Of a stretch of 64,000 bases of DNA, positions 12,885 through 23,175 are shown piece after piece (position 1 is the first letter of the stretch; the number at the start of each line of letters is the position of its first letter). This DNA comes from Diorhabda sublineata (Eukaryota > Arthropoda > Insecta > Coleoptera > Chrysomelidae). The notes beneath the pieces were generated by a model. That model worked only from the letters and a program-made list of their open reading frames with translations. It was not told the DNA's origin and searched no databases. Where the stretch lies: NCBI RefSeq assembly GCF_026230105.1, contig NC_079474.1, forward strand, positions 41,802,294 to 41,866,293, read 5' to 3'. The position numbers and the translations under genes were made by a program.

Positions 12885-13876
12885 AAATGAGGGTCACGAA
12901 GAATATTAGCTTCTTATTTTTCTTACGTGTATTAGGCATAGTCGCCTGTTTCATCTTCGACATCCTTGCCTTCTATCCTGCTTCAAGGTTGTCGCTCCAC
13001 CTTTTTCTGGGTCGGCAGGTACTCCTTCGGCTCAATGGGCATTTATCGCGCGCTATCTTAACCAGTCTGTTGTTATCCATACGACTTATGTGCTTGTTCC
13101 TTTCTTTCTTGACAGAACCCACAATCTTCTGATGCTCTCTCTCATTTCCCTGTCCAGTAGGGTTTTTCCGGCTATCCTGCGTAGCACTTTCATATCTGCT
13201 GTTTCCAACATTCTTTTGGCTTTCGCCGTTTCAGGCCGTGTCTCTGCCATTTAGGTCATTATGGGTCTTACCGTGGCATTATATATTCTCGATTTGGCTT
13301 CTATTCCGATATGTTTATTTCGCCATATGGTTTCGTTCAAACATGCTGCTATTCTTAAGGCTTTATTTGTTTCCTCTCTTATTTCGTTCCCTAGGTATCC
13401 ACATCCTGAAACCTCGATTCCTAGGTATTTGAATTTCATCACTTGGTGAATTATCTGGTATTCTACGACTAGCTATTCGTTGACGTCATCTATTTTGCAC
13501 AATCTTCTGATGCTCTCTCTCTCATTTCCCTGTCCAGTAGGGTTTTTCCGGCTAGCACTTTCATCTCTGCTGTTTTCAATATTCTTTTGGCTTTCGCCGT
13601 TTCTGGCCGTGTCTCTGCGATTTAGGTCATTATGGGTCTTACCGTGGCATTATATATTCTCGATTTGGCTTCTATTCCGATATGTTTATTTCGCCATATG
13701 GTTTCGTTCAAACATGCTGCTATTCTTAAGGCTTTATTTGATTCCTCTCTTATTTTGTTCTCTGCGTATCCACATCCTGAAACCTCGATTCCTAGGTATT
13801 TGAATTTCATTACTTGGTGAATTATCTGGTATTCTACGACTAGCTTACATCTTATCGGAGTTTTGGATGTGGTCAT
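12885..13876 (-). pseudogene. LINE fragment, RT C-terminal region with internal tandem duplication
   Basis: Minus-strand translation gives KFKYLGIEVSGCG, then KALRIAACLNETIWRNKHIG, EAKSRIYNATVRPIMT, KVLRRIAGKTLLDRE, IRRLCKI, MDNNRLVKIARDKCP, RPRKRWSDNL and a short tail. This is the post-palm, thumb and C-terminal part of an insect LINE ORF2. The segment from IRRLCKI back to KYLGIE is present twice (13120-13475 and 13498-13846; period 378 bp). The second unit lacks about 12 bp present in the first. The element is 5'-truncated and dead. Confidence 0.85.
13120..13846. repeat. Tandem duplication (2 x about 350 bp) within LINE sequence
   Basis: Two direct copies, 13120-13475 and 13498-13846, start with acaatcttctgatgctctct and end with attctacgactagct. 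They are nearly identical apart from a 12-bp indel and scattered substitutions, so the duplication is younger than the decay of many elements in this window. Confidence 0.9.
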
Positions 13877-13879
13877 ACT

Positions 13880-14335
13880 TTGTTTTTGGACGCAGATATA
13901 ATCGTATTGAAAGATTTAGCTGAGCATTTAAACACATGTAAAAGCCTTTGAAGCGTAACATAATAATGTAATAATAATAATATTAACTGTTGCTTAGAAA
14001 TTCTTTTGTTTCATTATTTTATATTGACAATTTTTTGAATTTCCACTATAAGTTAAAGAAGATTTTATAATATGGTATTGGGATTCACCATTTAATCTTT
14101 TTGAGAAATAGCATTTAATATTTTTGGTTTAATATTTAAAATCGCATTTAATCAATATCCCAAACTTTTAAATAACTTTTCATTAAAAATATCACTCTGA
14201 TATGATTAAACTAACATTATAATAAATATAATGACTATAAATAAATTGTGATTTTAAAGCTATCGGACTTCTAACTAAACCATAATACCAAATAATGAGG
14301 TACAAATGATATATTTAAAAAAATGTAGTACTTAC
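13880..14335. other. AT-rich intron DNA downstream of the 14.3-kb exon
   Basis: No features seen. On the minus strand this follows the donor site of exon 14336-14656 and should be the start of the next intron. Confidence 0.5.
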
Positions 14336-14656
14336 TCTATATATAGTCGTTTCATCTCTCCGATGGTCCTCCTTTTCTTTGTCGATTTATTTTTCTGCTT
14401 GGAAACGACCGCGTGTATTCTATCTATCTCGTTTCGGAAGTTTTGCCTGTCATATTCGTCCAACATGATGTAATCGACAATGTCGCTAAAATCATCGTGA
14501 CGATGCTGGACGGGAAGTTTTCTACCGTCTTTTTGCTTGTCATCTGGTAGAAAAGCGTCATTGGAAGCAGTAGCGATATCTTTGATGCGTCCATTAAGGA
14601 CAGATATATCGTTCGGAAGAGTTTCTTTGGAAAAATTTGCGCCGGTCATGGCCGCA
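14336..14656 (-). CDS. Coding exon of an unrecognised membrane protein (follows exon 28882-29980)
   Basis: A 321-nt minus-strand exon with a good acceptor (ttttgttgtttcag before 14656) and donor (GTAAGT, 14335-14330). It encodes 106 full codons with codon use more complex than the neighbourhood. It starts with one base that completes a split codon: AG from exon 28882-29980 plus T gives Ser, so the phases agree. The peptide begins AAMTGANFSKETLPND, includes QHRHDDFSDIVDYIMLDEYD and RQNFRNEIDRIHAVV, then a basic KQKNKSTKKRR stretch, and ends MKRLYI plus GA of the next codon. If the upstream exon is joined, this part lies beyond the membrane segment on the lumenal/outer side, and NFS and NKS would be possible N-glycosylation sites. 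An alternative is that ATG in gcggccATGa is the start of a shorter isoform. No family recognised; the following exon was not found. Confidence 0.75.
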
Positions 14657-14979
14657 CTGAAACAACAAAATTGTAGTGAATAATAATATTCTAGACTGGA
14701 CAATACTGAATTTTTTATTTTATTTCAAAATTAAATAGTAGAACCGAGTTATATTATTATTATATTGAAAAAAAAATATTTTTTCTAGAAATATTAACAG
14801 CAATGTTAATTTAATAACTTTAAAAATGAATAATCACTCATTGATTCTCAGAAAATAGTTTGCTTATTAATATATCTAATTCCTCACAAATCAAAATAAA
14901 TACATTCTGCTATGACTGAGCACTATTTTATCAAGTCAATATTTAAACATTTAAATTGCGAAAATAAGTTAGTTCTACA

Positions 14980-15440
14980 GACCCGATATCTCCAAAGTTA
15001 TTTACCCTCACATTGGAAGATGTATTCAATGAACTATCATGAAACCAAAAAGGAAAAGAATTGACAGATCCTACCTAAACAATCTACGCTTTGCAGACGA
15101 TAGTGATATTGTTGAACTTACGGACATGTTTGAAGTATTTAACAGGGTAGTCAAGAACGTTGGATAAATTATAAACGTGACCAAAACAAACATAATGAAT
15201 AATTTCACCCCTGAAATGAGCATAAGAATTTGGTTCAAGGAAAGAACCATTATTAGTAACCTGAAAAGGAAGGTATCTGTCATGTATACTTCCTATAGCA
15301 GCATAGGGCTTGGAAACAATGACATTCACAGAAAAACTCGATTAAGAACAACACAGAGGGCAATGGAGAGAGAAGTGTCAGTGTAAAGTTTGAGGTCAAA
15401 AAAGTAAACCAGAGTTACGCAATAAATTCAAAGAAAAAGG
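14980..15440 (+). pseudogene. LINE reverse transcriptase fragment
   Basis: Plus-strand reading gives LFTLTLEDVFNEL, then KRIDRSYLNNLRFADDSDIV (the RT catalytic FADD box), ELTDMFEVFNRVVKNVG, then after a stop INVTKTNIM, and a later TTQRAMERE piece that resembles the TQRAMERxML motif near the C-terminus of the same LINE clade. Most of the thumb between them is deleted. Stops and shifts show it is dead. A mariner remnant follows immediately. Confidence 0.75.
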
Positions 15441-15449
15441 ATTTGGACC

Positions 15450-16215
15450 GAAATTGTGAAAATCGAAAAATTGGAGTATCGAGCCATCATCAAGTACCTG
15501 TGTTTAAAAGGGTTAAGAGGTAAGCAGATTTACAAAGCTATGCTTAATATCCTTGGTGATCGTATGCGACCGTGAACAATTGGAGTGTAAGCTTCAAAAG
15601 AGGTAAATTTTCCATTGAAGATGATGACCGATCGGGAAGGCCAATTTCTGTGTCAGTCCCCAAAAATATCGATGCAGTTCATGACATGATTTTATCAGAC
15701 CGTCAAATTGGGCTAAAAAGGATATTTGAAGCAATGAATATTTCATACGAACGCGTTCATCATGTAGTTCAAATCAAATCAATTTGGACATGAGAAAAAT
15801 TGCTGCATAATGGATCACCAAATGTTTGATGTTGACCAAAAGCGTGCAAGAATAGAAGCATCGCATTCGATCTGTGCTCGATTTGAAAGCGATGTAGACT
15901 TCTTAAACCGAATTGTTACTATCCATGAGATTTTGGTACATTTCTACGATCCAGAAACAAAGCAACAATCGATGGAATGGCGACACTCTGGTTCTCCAAA
16001 ACCTGAGAAGTTTCCAAAAATCTGCTGGAAAAGTTCTTGCTTCAGTTTTTTGGGATTGCCAAAGACTAATCAGGATTCATTTTTGGATGAGGGTAGAACA
16101 ATAATTTGAGATTACTATTCGACATTACTGACCACTCTACGGGAAAAAAACTGAAGAGAAAAGACGCGAAAAGCTATCCAAAGGTGTTTTGTTTTTGCAG
16201 GACAACGCCCTTCAA
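15450..16215 (+). pseudogene. Mariner transposase remnant, irritans-like, 3'-truncated
   Basis: This copy keeps the 5' two thirds of the transposase. Readable are VEYRAIIKYLCLKGLRGKQI (start of the helix-turn-helix domain), SFKRGKFSIEDDDRSGRPIS, HDMILSDRQIGLKRIFEAMN, ISYERVHHVV, LDMRKIAA, DQKRARIEASHSICARFESD, FLNRIVT, HFYDPETKQQSMEWRHSGSP, then LLTTLRE, KLSKGV and FLQDNAL. The HHYDPETK block carries the region of the first and second catalytic aspartates. It stops right after the QDN box, where LINE sequence begins. It is the same family as the 11.6-12.3 kb copy; together the two cover nearly the whole transposase. Several stops and shifts. Confidence 0.88.
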
Positions 16216-16219
16216 AGAT

Positions 16220-17440
16220 TAAACAAATATGTTATACAATAAATTCTAAAAAATGTGTTGATATTGGGCTTCAGAACCGGCAAATCAATAATAGATGCAG
16301 TGCGTGAGATGTCACAAACAGTAGAAAAATTCAACGAATGGACCTGCATGTAATGATTGTGAACATTGGAAAAACTTCTGATAGTGTCAACAGAAAACGA
16401 TTAGAACAGGTGATGAGAAAAAAATGGATGTCCCCAAAGCTTATTGAATTGGTAAGTATGATGATGAACAGCTCCAAAGCCAAAATGTTGATAGAGGACG
16501 GGCAAAGAAAGGTGATTCCAGTACAAAAAGTTGTTTCCCAACGACTCAACTTCACAATAGATGGAGTAATAGATGAGATAGATATGGGAGAGACTTTATC
16601 CCAAAACATTACGCAGATAGTAGGATATGCTGATAATCTGGCAGTTATAGCAAAGAATGCAAATAGCCTAGAAGAAATTGCAGTTAATGGAGCCAGTGAA
16701 TTGGGGTTGGAGGTGAATTATCAAACAGCAAAGTGCATAATGGTTACTAAGAGAAGGACAAATAAAGAGATGGAAATTATTCTAGAAGGATCTCAATTCC
16801 AAAGAATATAAGATGAAACAATAAAAGCATAAAGTAGTGGAGAGAATTAGAGAGCACATTAAAGGTATGTGAGGTTTCTAAAGAGTTAAGAGTAGACCAT
16901 GAATACAAAATACGAATACAGAATAGGAATTAAACCCGTCTTTGCATATGGAAACCATGTATCCGTCGAGAAATTCGAGCAGAATTTTCGAATAAAGAAG
17001 AGAAAAATTTTAAGGAAAATACTGGGACCTGTCAAGACCGATGACAGTGATAAAGATCCTTTTCTTCTTCAACGTATTGTAGGTCTTAGGCTTGTAATTT
17101 CCAACTTGTCATCCTTGAGATGTTGATGTCAATGAATCCATCCATATTTTTGGAGGTCTTCCTAATGGTCGTCGTGTACCTGGTTTACCGTCTATTGCGA
17201 TCTTTACCGATGACAGTGATAAAAATCCGAGATCCAAAAGGCCTGATACGGAATGTAACATAGTGAAAGGAAGTCATATAACGGCCAAGCGGACGACACA
17301 AAGGACACTAGGAACAACGAGTCATGCAGGATATTGCAGCAGTGGATGTGAGGAACTGGAGACAAGTCGTAGAGGATAGAGAGAAGTGGAACAGGATAGT
17401 AAGAGAAGCAAGCCAGAATCTGTAACAGGATGGAGAGTAA
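16220..17440 (+). pseudogene. LINE ORF2 remnant (RT core to C-terminus)
   Basis: In order on the plus strand: GFRTGKSIIDAV (RT motif 2), then in the frame opening at 16338 VNIGKTSDSVNRKRLEQVM and KKWMSPKLIELVSMM, IVGYADNLAVIA (the YADD box, here with Asn replacing the second Asp), ASELGLEVNYQTAKCIMV, then IKPVFAYG and RKILRKILGPVK, and finally VMQDIAAVDVRNWRQVVEDR with EKWNRIVREA before a stop. The order matches an insect LINE of the kind that ends in a short NWR-type tail. An insertion at 17056-17205 splits the C-terminal part. The loss of the second catalytic Asp alone would disable it. Confidence 0.85.
17037..17223. mobile_element. Small insertion flanked by an 18-bp target-site duplication
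   Basis: accgatgacagtgataaa occurs at 17037-17054 and again at 17206-17223, and between the copies lie about 150 bp foreign to the host LINE. The insert on the minus strand resembles the C-terminal tail of another LINE (GRRPLGRPPKIWMDSL). The long, perfect duplication is typical of LINE-type target-primed insertion, so this is probably a severely 5'-truncated LINE or a SINE. Confidence 0.75.
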
Positions 17441-17444
17441 ACCA

Positions 17445-18000
17445 AGAAAACTAAAAATCAGGGTAGAATTTTTGGAAACTTTTATCATGTTTCAATTGAT
17501 TTGGTTTTCCTTACTTACCCCACCTATACGTGAAAATTGATATATTAGTCTAAAACGTATACGTTATATTTGTATTTTACGTTTATCTAATGATTTGAAA
17601 ATGCTTACAGCTTTACACTTCTCTTATAAACAGTTTCTCTTTACCCAGCGTGGTTTCAAGATGTTTTGATGATCAAAGACAGGATATTGTTTAAAAAATT
17701 GAATAAATCTGTCCAATAGAGAAATTTTATTGCTTTTCATTATATTCCATTCTAAGTAGAAAATATAGCGAAACTGCCGGTAACTCATAAAGATGCAATC
17801 AACTTTAATACCTTTAGTTACTTCATTTAATTAAAGAATTATAACTCACAATATATATATTTAGTAAAATCGTTTACGATGCAATCAAAAACCCTAGAAT
17901 CTTCAAAATTAGAAAGCCAATATAAAGGATCTAAAATTAATTATTCATTGACAGGACAAAATAGTTAAGTGATGGTTGTATAAAACTAACAAAATGTCTG
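17445..18000. other. Unassigned AT-rich stretch
   Basis: No reading frame, repeat or RNA signal was recognised between two LINE remnants. Confidence 0.5.
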
Positions 18001-18490
18001 TTTGATATCTACATATCTATTTCTCAGTCTTGTGTGAAAATGACTTCCAGTTATTTAAAAGTGGTCACTAGTATCTATTCTTTATCCTTTCATTATTAAA
18101 TCTTCTTCATGTTAATTTGTTTTATCTTTGTCTCGATGATTCTCGTAAATGTTTGCAAGCCAACTGCTCTTTAGTTTTCGCACATTTTATACGTTGTGGT
18201 ATCGATTGATTATCTTCCATGTCTCTGGATACTTAATCTGTGTTTCATGCTATATTGAATAGTTTTAATATCCATTCCTTTATTGTTTGTCTTGAATAAT
18301 CCGCTGCTATGTTGTCTCCTCCACACGCTTCCCCTGTTTTGATTTTCCCTATCGCTTCTTCCACTTCCTATTCCGAGATTTCTTGTCTTCTTTTTCCTCT
18401 TCTGTGTTTACTGTGTTTTATATTGTTTTTTATCTCTTATTCTTATTATTTCCTTTCTTTTTCGTCCTCCCATTGCTCTGATTTTGGTAC

Positions 18491-19033
18491 TTATCTAAAA
18501 ATCATTCCTATCGACTTGGGATTGCGGAGGGTAATAAAAAAAAGTGTACTGAACACAAAAAAAAATATCCCTTGTTAAATGAATAGAGAGGGTTAGGGAA
18601 TAAAAATTTGAAATTTTCGGAATTACGTGTGTTAACAAAATTTTATTTGAAAATATATAAGCAAAAAATACAGCTAAATAGTGAAAATAATATGTGAAAA
18701 ATATATGAAATTAATTCAGTGAAATTATGAACAATTATAATTGTTAATTGACGTAACTATTTTTTATGGTAAAATGGTGTTAAAAACTGATTAAGGGGTG
18801 TGACGGGGGGTGTTAAAAGATGGAAAGATGTTGTATAAATAGTGTTCTTGAGCAGAACCTAACCTAACCTAATCTAACCTAACTTAACCTTATCTAGCCT
18901 AACCTAACCTAGCCTAACCTAACTTAAAAACGATCACCGACGGCTACTTCCACCTTCCTTATATTGTAATTACCTCCCTTTAATACCTCCACAACCCCAA
19001 GTCGATAGGGGGTGGAAGATAATTTTTAGATAA
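18491..19033. mobile_element. MITE-like element with about 50-bp terminal inverted repeats and a telomere-like core
   Basis: The left end starts ttatctaaaaatcattccta and continues tcgacttgggattgcggagg. The right end carries the inverse (cctccacaaccccaagtcga, then taggggg and atttttagataa). The arms match over roughly 50 bp with a few differences. TCTAAAAAT/ATTTTTAGA flanked by TA suggests a TA target duplication, as in Tc1/mariner-type MITEs. It has no transposase. It is inserted in a LINE ORF whose sequence continues on both sides. A (CCTAA)n tract lies inside at 18855-18927. Confidence 0.82.
18855..18927. repeat. Interstitial telomere-like (CCTAA)n tract
   Basis: About 70 bp of CCTAA units, the complement of the common insect telomere repeat TTAGG, with variants such as taatc, taact and tagcc. 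It lies within the MITE-like element 18491-19033, so it was probably carried in by that element and does not mark an old chromosome end. Confidence 0.85.
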
Positions 19034-19179
19034 TTACCTTGATTTATTAGAAAAGATCTGTTATTGTTTTTATAGTTATTTGACAATTCTTCTCTGAATT
19101 GTTCCCATGTTTTCAATTTTGCTTCTTTAATTTCTTTCTTGGCTTTGTTTCATATTATTTTTCATTAATATATTATTTA

Positions 19180-20185
19180 TTGAAAAATCATTTATTGACC
19201 TTAAACCTCGTAGTTCAACTATAATTCTATCTCATTTAAACAAATATTTACTTGCACTCTCCAAAAAAGAAAATTGAACTAATTCAATTTTTTTTGGTCA
19301 CTACATTCTAAACATACTGTGGTTTTGTTAATCGATAAAAGTAATTCAAATTCATGGAGTAATCTCCGCTATAAATATTTATTAGATTAAATAAATGACC
19401 TTTCGGCTGCTTAGTATACTTGCGTTTAGTAATTAACACATCACTAAAAACCATATCAATATTTGCTTATCAAAATTCAGTGGTTTTGTTATTATAGAAC
19501 TGAATGCAATCAAAACAACTTAATTATTCGTAGATTGCTTTATCTGACACATTTATGTAACTTTTGTCTATAAAATAATAGTTCATCATTTCGAAATATT
19601 CACCTCATGAGCCAATTGCTGAAAGAAAACTTACTAGTACCATTATAACTTCGTGTATATCAGTAATTTATTTAACTTTCAGATAAAGTAGAGTAACCAT
19701 CTCGTTCACGACATGGACGTGAAGACGGTGCTGTTCGCTATAAGTATAAAATTTAGCGAAAAGCGGGATTCGTTTGAAGTTTCTTTTTTTCACAGCGGCG
19801 ATTTGTTTAGATTGTTTTTTTTTTATATAATTTCTAAGAAGGCCTTTTTATTCGTTTATTTGGAGAGTAGTAAGTTAATTATATTAGTAGTGATAAGTTA
19901 ATTATTATATAAGTTAGTTAAGTCTAGGTTAAGATTTACTTTCATAGAAGTAAATGAAATTTTTGATTTTAATAAGTACTTGATTCACTGTTTCAGGCTC
20001 TTTTATTCTTATTTTACATAAATAAAAAAGTAAAAAGAGGTTTTGAAGTAATTATAATTTTCCTTTAACTGGCGACAAATAGTGAAGTACAATCTTGTGG
20101 TTTGATAAGTACAAACTAGATTAAATTAGCTAGGTCGTGATTCTACATCGCTAACAATTTGACATATTGTATAACCTGGACTGTT
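19180..20185. other. Unassigned stretch
   Basis: Nothing recognisable. The part at 19680-19900 is slightly less AT-rich and has short plus-strand frames of no known family. Confidence 0.45.
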
Positions 20186-20191
20186 TACCAG

Positions 20192-20383
20192 TCAGGTAGC
20201 AATAGCTTTACCATCTTTGCCACCTCTGTGGGGTCTATGCGGTTTACCTTTTCTTTGGTTCTCCAGCAACGATAAGAGCAGTTGGGAGATTCTCCGATGT
20301 TCTTCAGATGGTAATTTACCGGAATGTCCAGTGAACATACCATTAACTCTTTTTTGTCCAGCTTTGCTTAATGAATGTGCCTT
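20192..20383 (-). pseudogene. Short coding-like segment, unidentified
   Basis: A minus-strand frame of 63 codons with a stop directly upstream. It reads KAHSLSKAGQKRVNGMFTGH, SGKLPSEEHRRISQLLLSLL, ENQRKGKPHRPHRGGKDGKA and IAT before the stop. The composition is polar and basic, unlike the random AT-rich frames around it, so it may be a decayed terminal exon or transposon piece. No ATG of its own with a good context and no family that I recognise. Confidence 0.3.
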
Positions 20384-20389
20384 TTAGGA

Positions 20390-20880
20390 CACGTTGGTAA
20401 TATAAGAAACATATCTTTTATATGTCTTTAGACTTGAGGTCTTACTCTTTGTTTCTGATTGCTTCTTGTTTTGTCACTTTTTTGTGACAATCATTGGATG
20501 GCTTTTTAGGAAACCTAAAAGGTATGATCCTATGAAAGGAGTTAAGAGAGAAATGCTTTATTGTCAAAGAATTGTTACAATTTGTAGACAAAAGCTTGTA
20601 AAAACTAAAAAATAAACATAAAAATAACTAAATAAAAATTAAAGTGAAATAAAATTTCAATATACAGATGAAAGCCACAATGAAAAACAAAATTATAGGT
20701 AATAGTAATAGATAATAATTAGTACATAAGTTCATAGCAAAATTAAACCAGTATGAACCATGCCCGGAATCAAATATTATTATTAGAATAGTCATTTACA
20801 GAGTACAAGGCACTTTCCAGTAAATATACGGAAATTATTGCGGAATGCGGGAAAAAATGATATCGATTTGATTTCAATTG
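20390..20880. other. Unassigned stretch
   Basis: AT-rich DNA with no visible gene or repeat. Confidence 0.5.
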
Positions 20881-20894
20881 GCAAGTGATTGTGC

Positions 20895-21420
20895 ATTTTT
20901 TGCATTGTAAAATATTGAGCCGTTAACTAATTCTGAACGTGGAGTAGGTAGGTAGAGGTCATGCTCCGCGTTACTTCTGGAATTGGAGAAGCTTGCTTAC
21001 GAATTAGGCAAACGGATTCAAAGATGAATAAGGAAGGAAGAGTCAGAATTTTTAATCTTTTGAAGAAGTCCCTACAGTGAGCCCTGTTGTTTAGAGTAAA
21101 TATCCAACAGCTCTCTTTTGTAGTTTGAAGATTCGCTCAAATTGAGTCGCATCACACGTACCCCAGAAGGGAAGGGCATATCGTAGACTGTTGAGGAGGT
21201 GGATAAGTTCAGGTCCTTGGAAACTCAGCGCAAAACAGGAGGACTTAATTTTTTGTCTACAACAAGCCCTAAGAATATCACTAAGCCTTGGGGCACTCCA
21301 CATTCTATTGGCTTGCAAGATGACATCGTTGTATCGACCCTTAGAAACTGACTTCTGTTCGTAAGGTCCAGAATAATGGATTTGTTTATACTTTTCGCAT
21401 TTGTGACATCAAATTTTATA
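20895..21420 (-). pseudogene. Jockey/CR1-like LINE remnant
   Basis: Two minus-strand frames overlap. One shows CGVPQGLV with the preceding CKP, which is the RT motif SxxxxCGVPQGSVLGPLLF with an internal deletion. The other shows LLNSLRYALPFWGTCDATQF and ERIFKLQKRAV, matching the LRYGLPFWG...FxxQKRAIR region downstream of the palm. The catalytic FxDD region is missing between them. It is a heavily deleted, inactive copy. Confidence 0.8.
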
Positions 21421-21424
21421 TCAT

Positions 21425-22955
21425 TTCTTTTATTTTGGTACACCTATTGACAACTTTATGATGTTTTGTTCTATTTTATGTTTACTGTACTTTAGTTAAA
21501 TGATAAGGTGCTGGATTTGATAAATTTAATACCTACACATTTAAATCAATATTTATTCTTTCAATAGTTTCATTTCAACCTGCAATTAATTTTTCTAAAA
21601 GTTTCCATTAATAACAATTGTTGCACATCACATGTTCCTAAGTAACCAGAGTTGAGAAATTGTCTGTTAAATGTGTCAAAACATTTTAAAAAACATTACA
21701 AAATAAGAAATTATTAAAGGTTTTGTAATATGGCCAATATTGCATTAACGTTATTGTAAAATTTTTAAGGTAATATAAGAATGTTATTATTTCTTCTGTC
21801 TTTTTTATCAAAACGGATGTGGCAAATTGAGTTGTTATTGAGAACAAGTATTGATACTTCTATAACAAATAACTTCTATCTTGTTAACACAAAGTCTATT
21901 GAAATATGACCAGGTTTTAATAATAAAAAATCATTGATTATGTGTCATAGACACTTTTTTTCACTAGTTTTTAAATATATAGTACCATGAAAATCAAAAA
22001 GAATTTTACCAAAAATCCCTCATTAGTATACTGATAAGTTGTCTTCTACTTTCGAGGAACCATTCCATAGGAGTACCACAATTACCAAAAAACTTTCATG
22101 TTCATCACATTCAAAAGCTTTCTAACCATCACAAACAAAATAATTAGATATATAAGACTTTAAATACTGTAATCGTAATAATCAATTTATGATATAATAA
22201 TAATATGGAATATACTTAAACGTGTCAAATATTAACTGCATTCTATTGGTCAAAAAATAGTAATTAAAAAATTTAAAAAAAAATTAAAGGGCTCTTTTCC
22301 TCAAGTCTGTTTTTTCTCATAATAAGACCAAAAATTTTATTCCTCAACATACGAAATTGATATCTGTCTGTAATATAACAATTTGGAAATATATATTAAA
22401 TAACAAGAAAATTATTTTCCTATTGAAAACGATATACCATACATTAATACAAATTAATACAAAAAAGACAGTTCAATATAAAACAATAAGCTATAGATAA
22501 TGAGAAATCTGGATATTAAATGAAAGGACTACTGATTTATATGTTAGTAAAAGTTGGATATTTCGCGTTAAATAATGGTGAAAAAAACAAAGAAGATTAC
22601 AAAAATATACGGAAGGTCGGAAACAAAAAGAAGTCGATGTTCTCGTGAAATATATCCGCCAAAATCCTTCCGGAATTGTTGTGAAATCGTGAGAATATCT
22701 CAGAATAGCTCAAATGCGTTCAAAACAAATTGAAAAGTCAGGTTTACAAATTCAATATTATATATTAATAAAAGTTGAACAGCCCAAAATTTTGTATTTT
22801 AAGTTTCAGTTTACTGTTTCCACTATTAAATAATTACAAGATTATAAAAACTAAGATCGTTATTGTCTTTAGAATCGGAAAGTAAACTAACACTTACTAA
22901 ATTGATTTTCTTTAAGAGAACGGATCGACGAAAGAGTGACTTTTCAGTGAGTTTC
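21425..22955. other. Unassigned AT-rich stretch
   Basis: No gene seen. The segment 22530-22790 holds two similar phrases (ttatatgttagtaaaagttg and ttatatattaataaaagttg, about 230 bp apart) that could be part of an unknown repeat. Confidence 0.45.
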
Positions 22956-22959
22956 AATT

Positions 22960-23165
22960 TTTTCCAAAATATACCAAAAGATATGAAATTTCGCAAAACA
23001 CGGATTTGTCCCTTTCATTACCTTTCCTATTTTTCCTAATTTGCTTTCCACCTAGTCATTTTTTAAGTTCGAGAATAGAAAGTAAAAAAAGTTCGATAAT
23101 CTTTTTCACAAAAGTAGCGGAAGATCGGGCGGGTGCATTGTCATGAAACAAATGCGGTTGTTTTT
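22960..23165 (-). pseudogene. Mariner/Tc1-type transposase fragment (HDNAPA box)
   Basis: The minus strand reads QPHLFHDNAPARSSATFVKK then IIELFLLSILE, matching the HxDNAPAHSS block around the second catalytic Asp of mariner-type transposases. Nothing downstream resembles YSPDLAP, so the C-terminus is lost. An N-terminal mariner piece in the same orientation is at 24000-24190, beyond an inverted-repeat insertion. Confidence 0.6.
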
Positions 23166-23175
23166 CTTTCCTAAT

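Larger units (their letters stand above)
18010..19175 (-). pseudogene. LINE remnant interrupted by a terminal-inverted-repeat element
   Basis: Minus strand: the upstream part (19175-19040) reads KAKKEIKEAKLKTWEQFREE and LSNNYKNNNRSFL. Then comes the inserted element 18491-19033. The ORF resumes at 18490 with VPKSEQWEDEKER and, after a gap, EISE, EVEEAIGKIKTGEACGGDNI, AADY, then traces to about 18010. The last block is the start of the RT domain (EVxxAIxKxKxGKAxGxDxI). The linker-to-RT order on both sides of the insert shows that a single LINE was split. Stops throughout. Confidence 0.8.

Noticed and set aside
13238..13820. Plus-strand frames resembling hydrophobic membrane proteins
   Set aside because: They are antisense to the duplicated LINE reverse-transcriptase region.
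18855..18927. True chromosome end or fusion point
   Set aside because: The CCTAA tract is short and degenerate and lies inside a bounded inverted-repeat element nested in a LINE.
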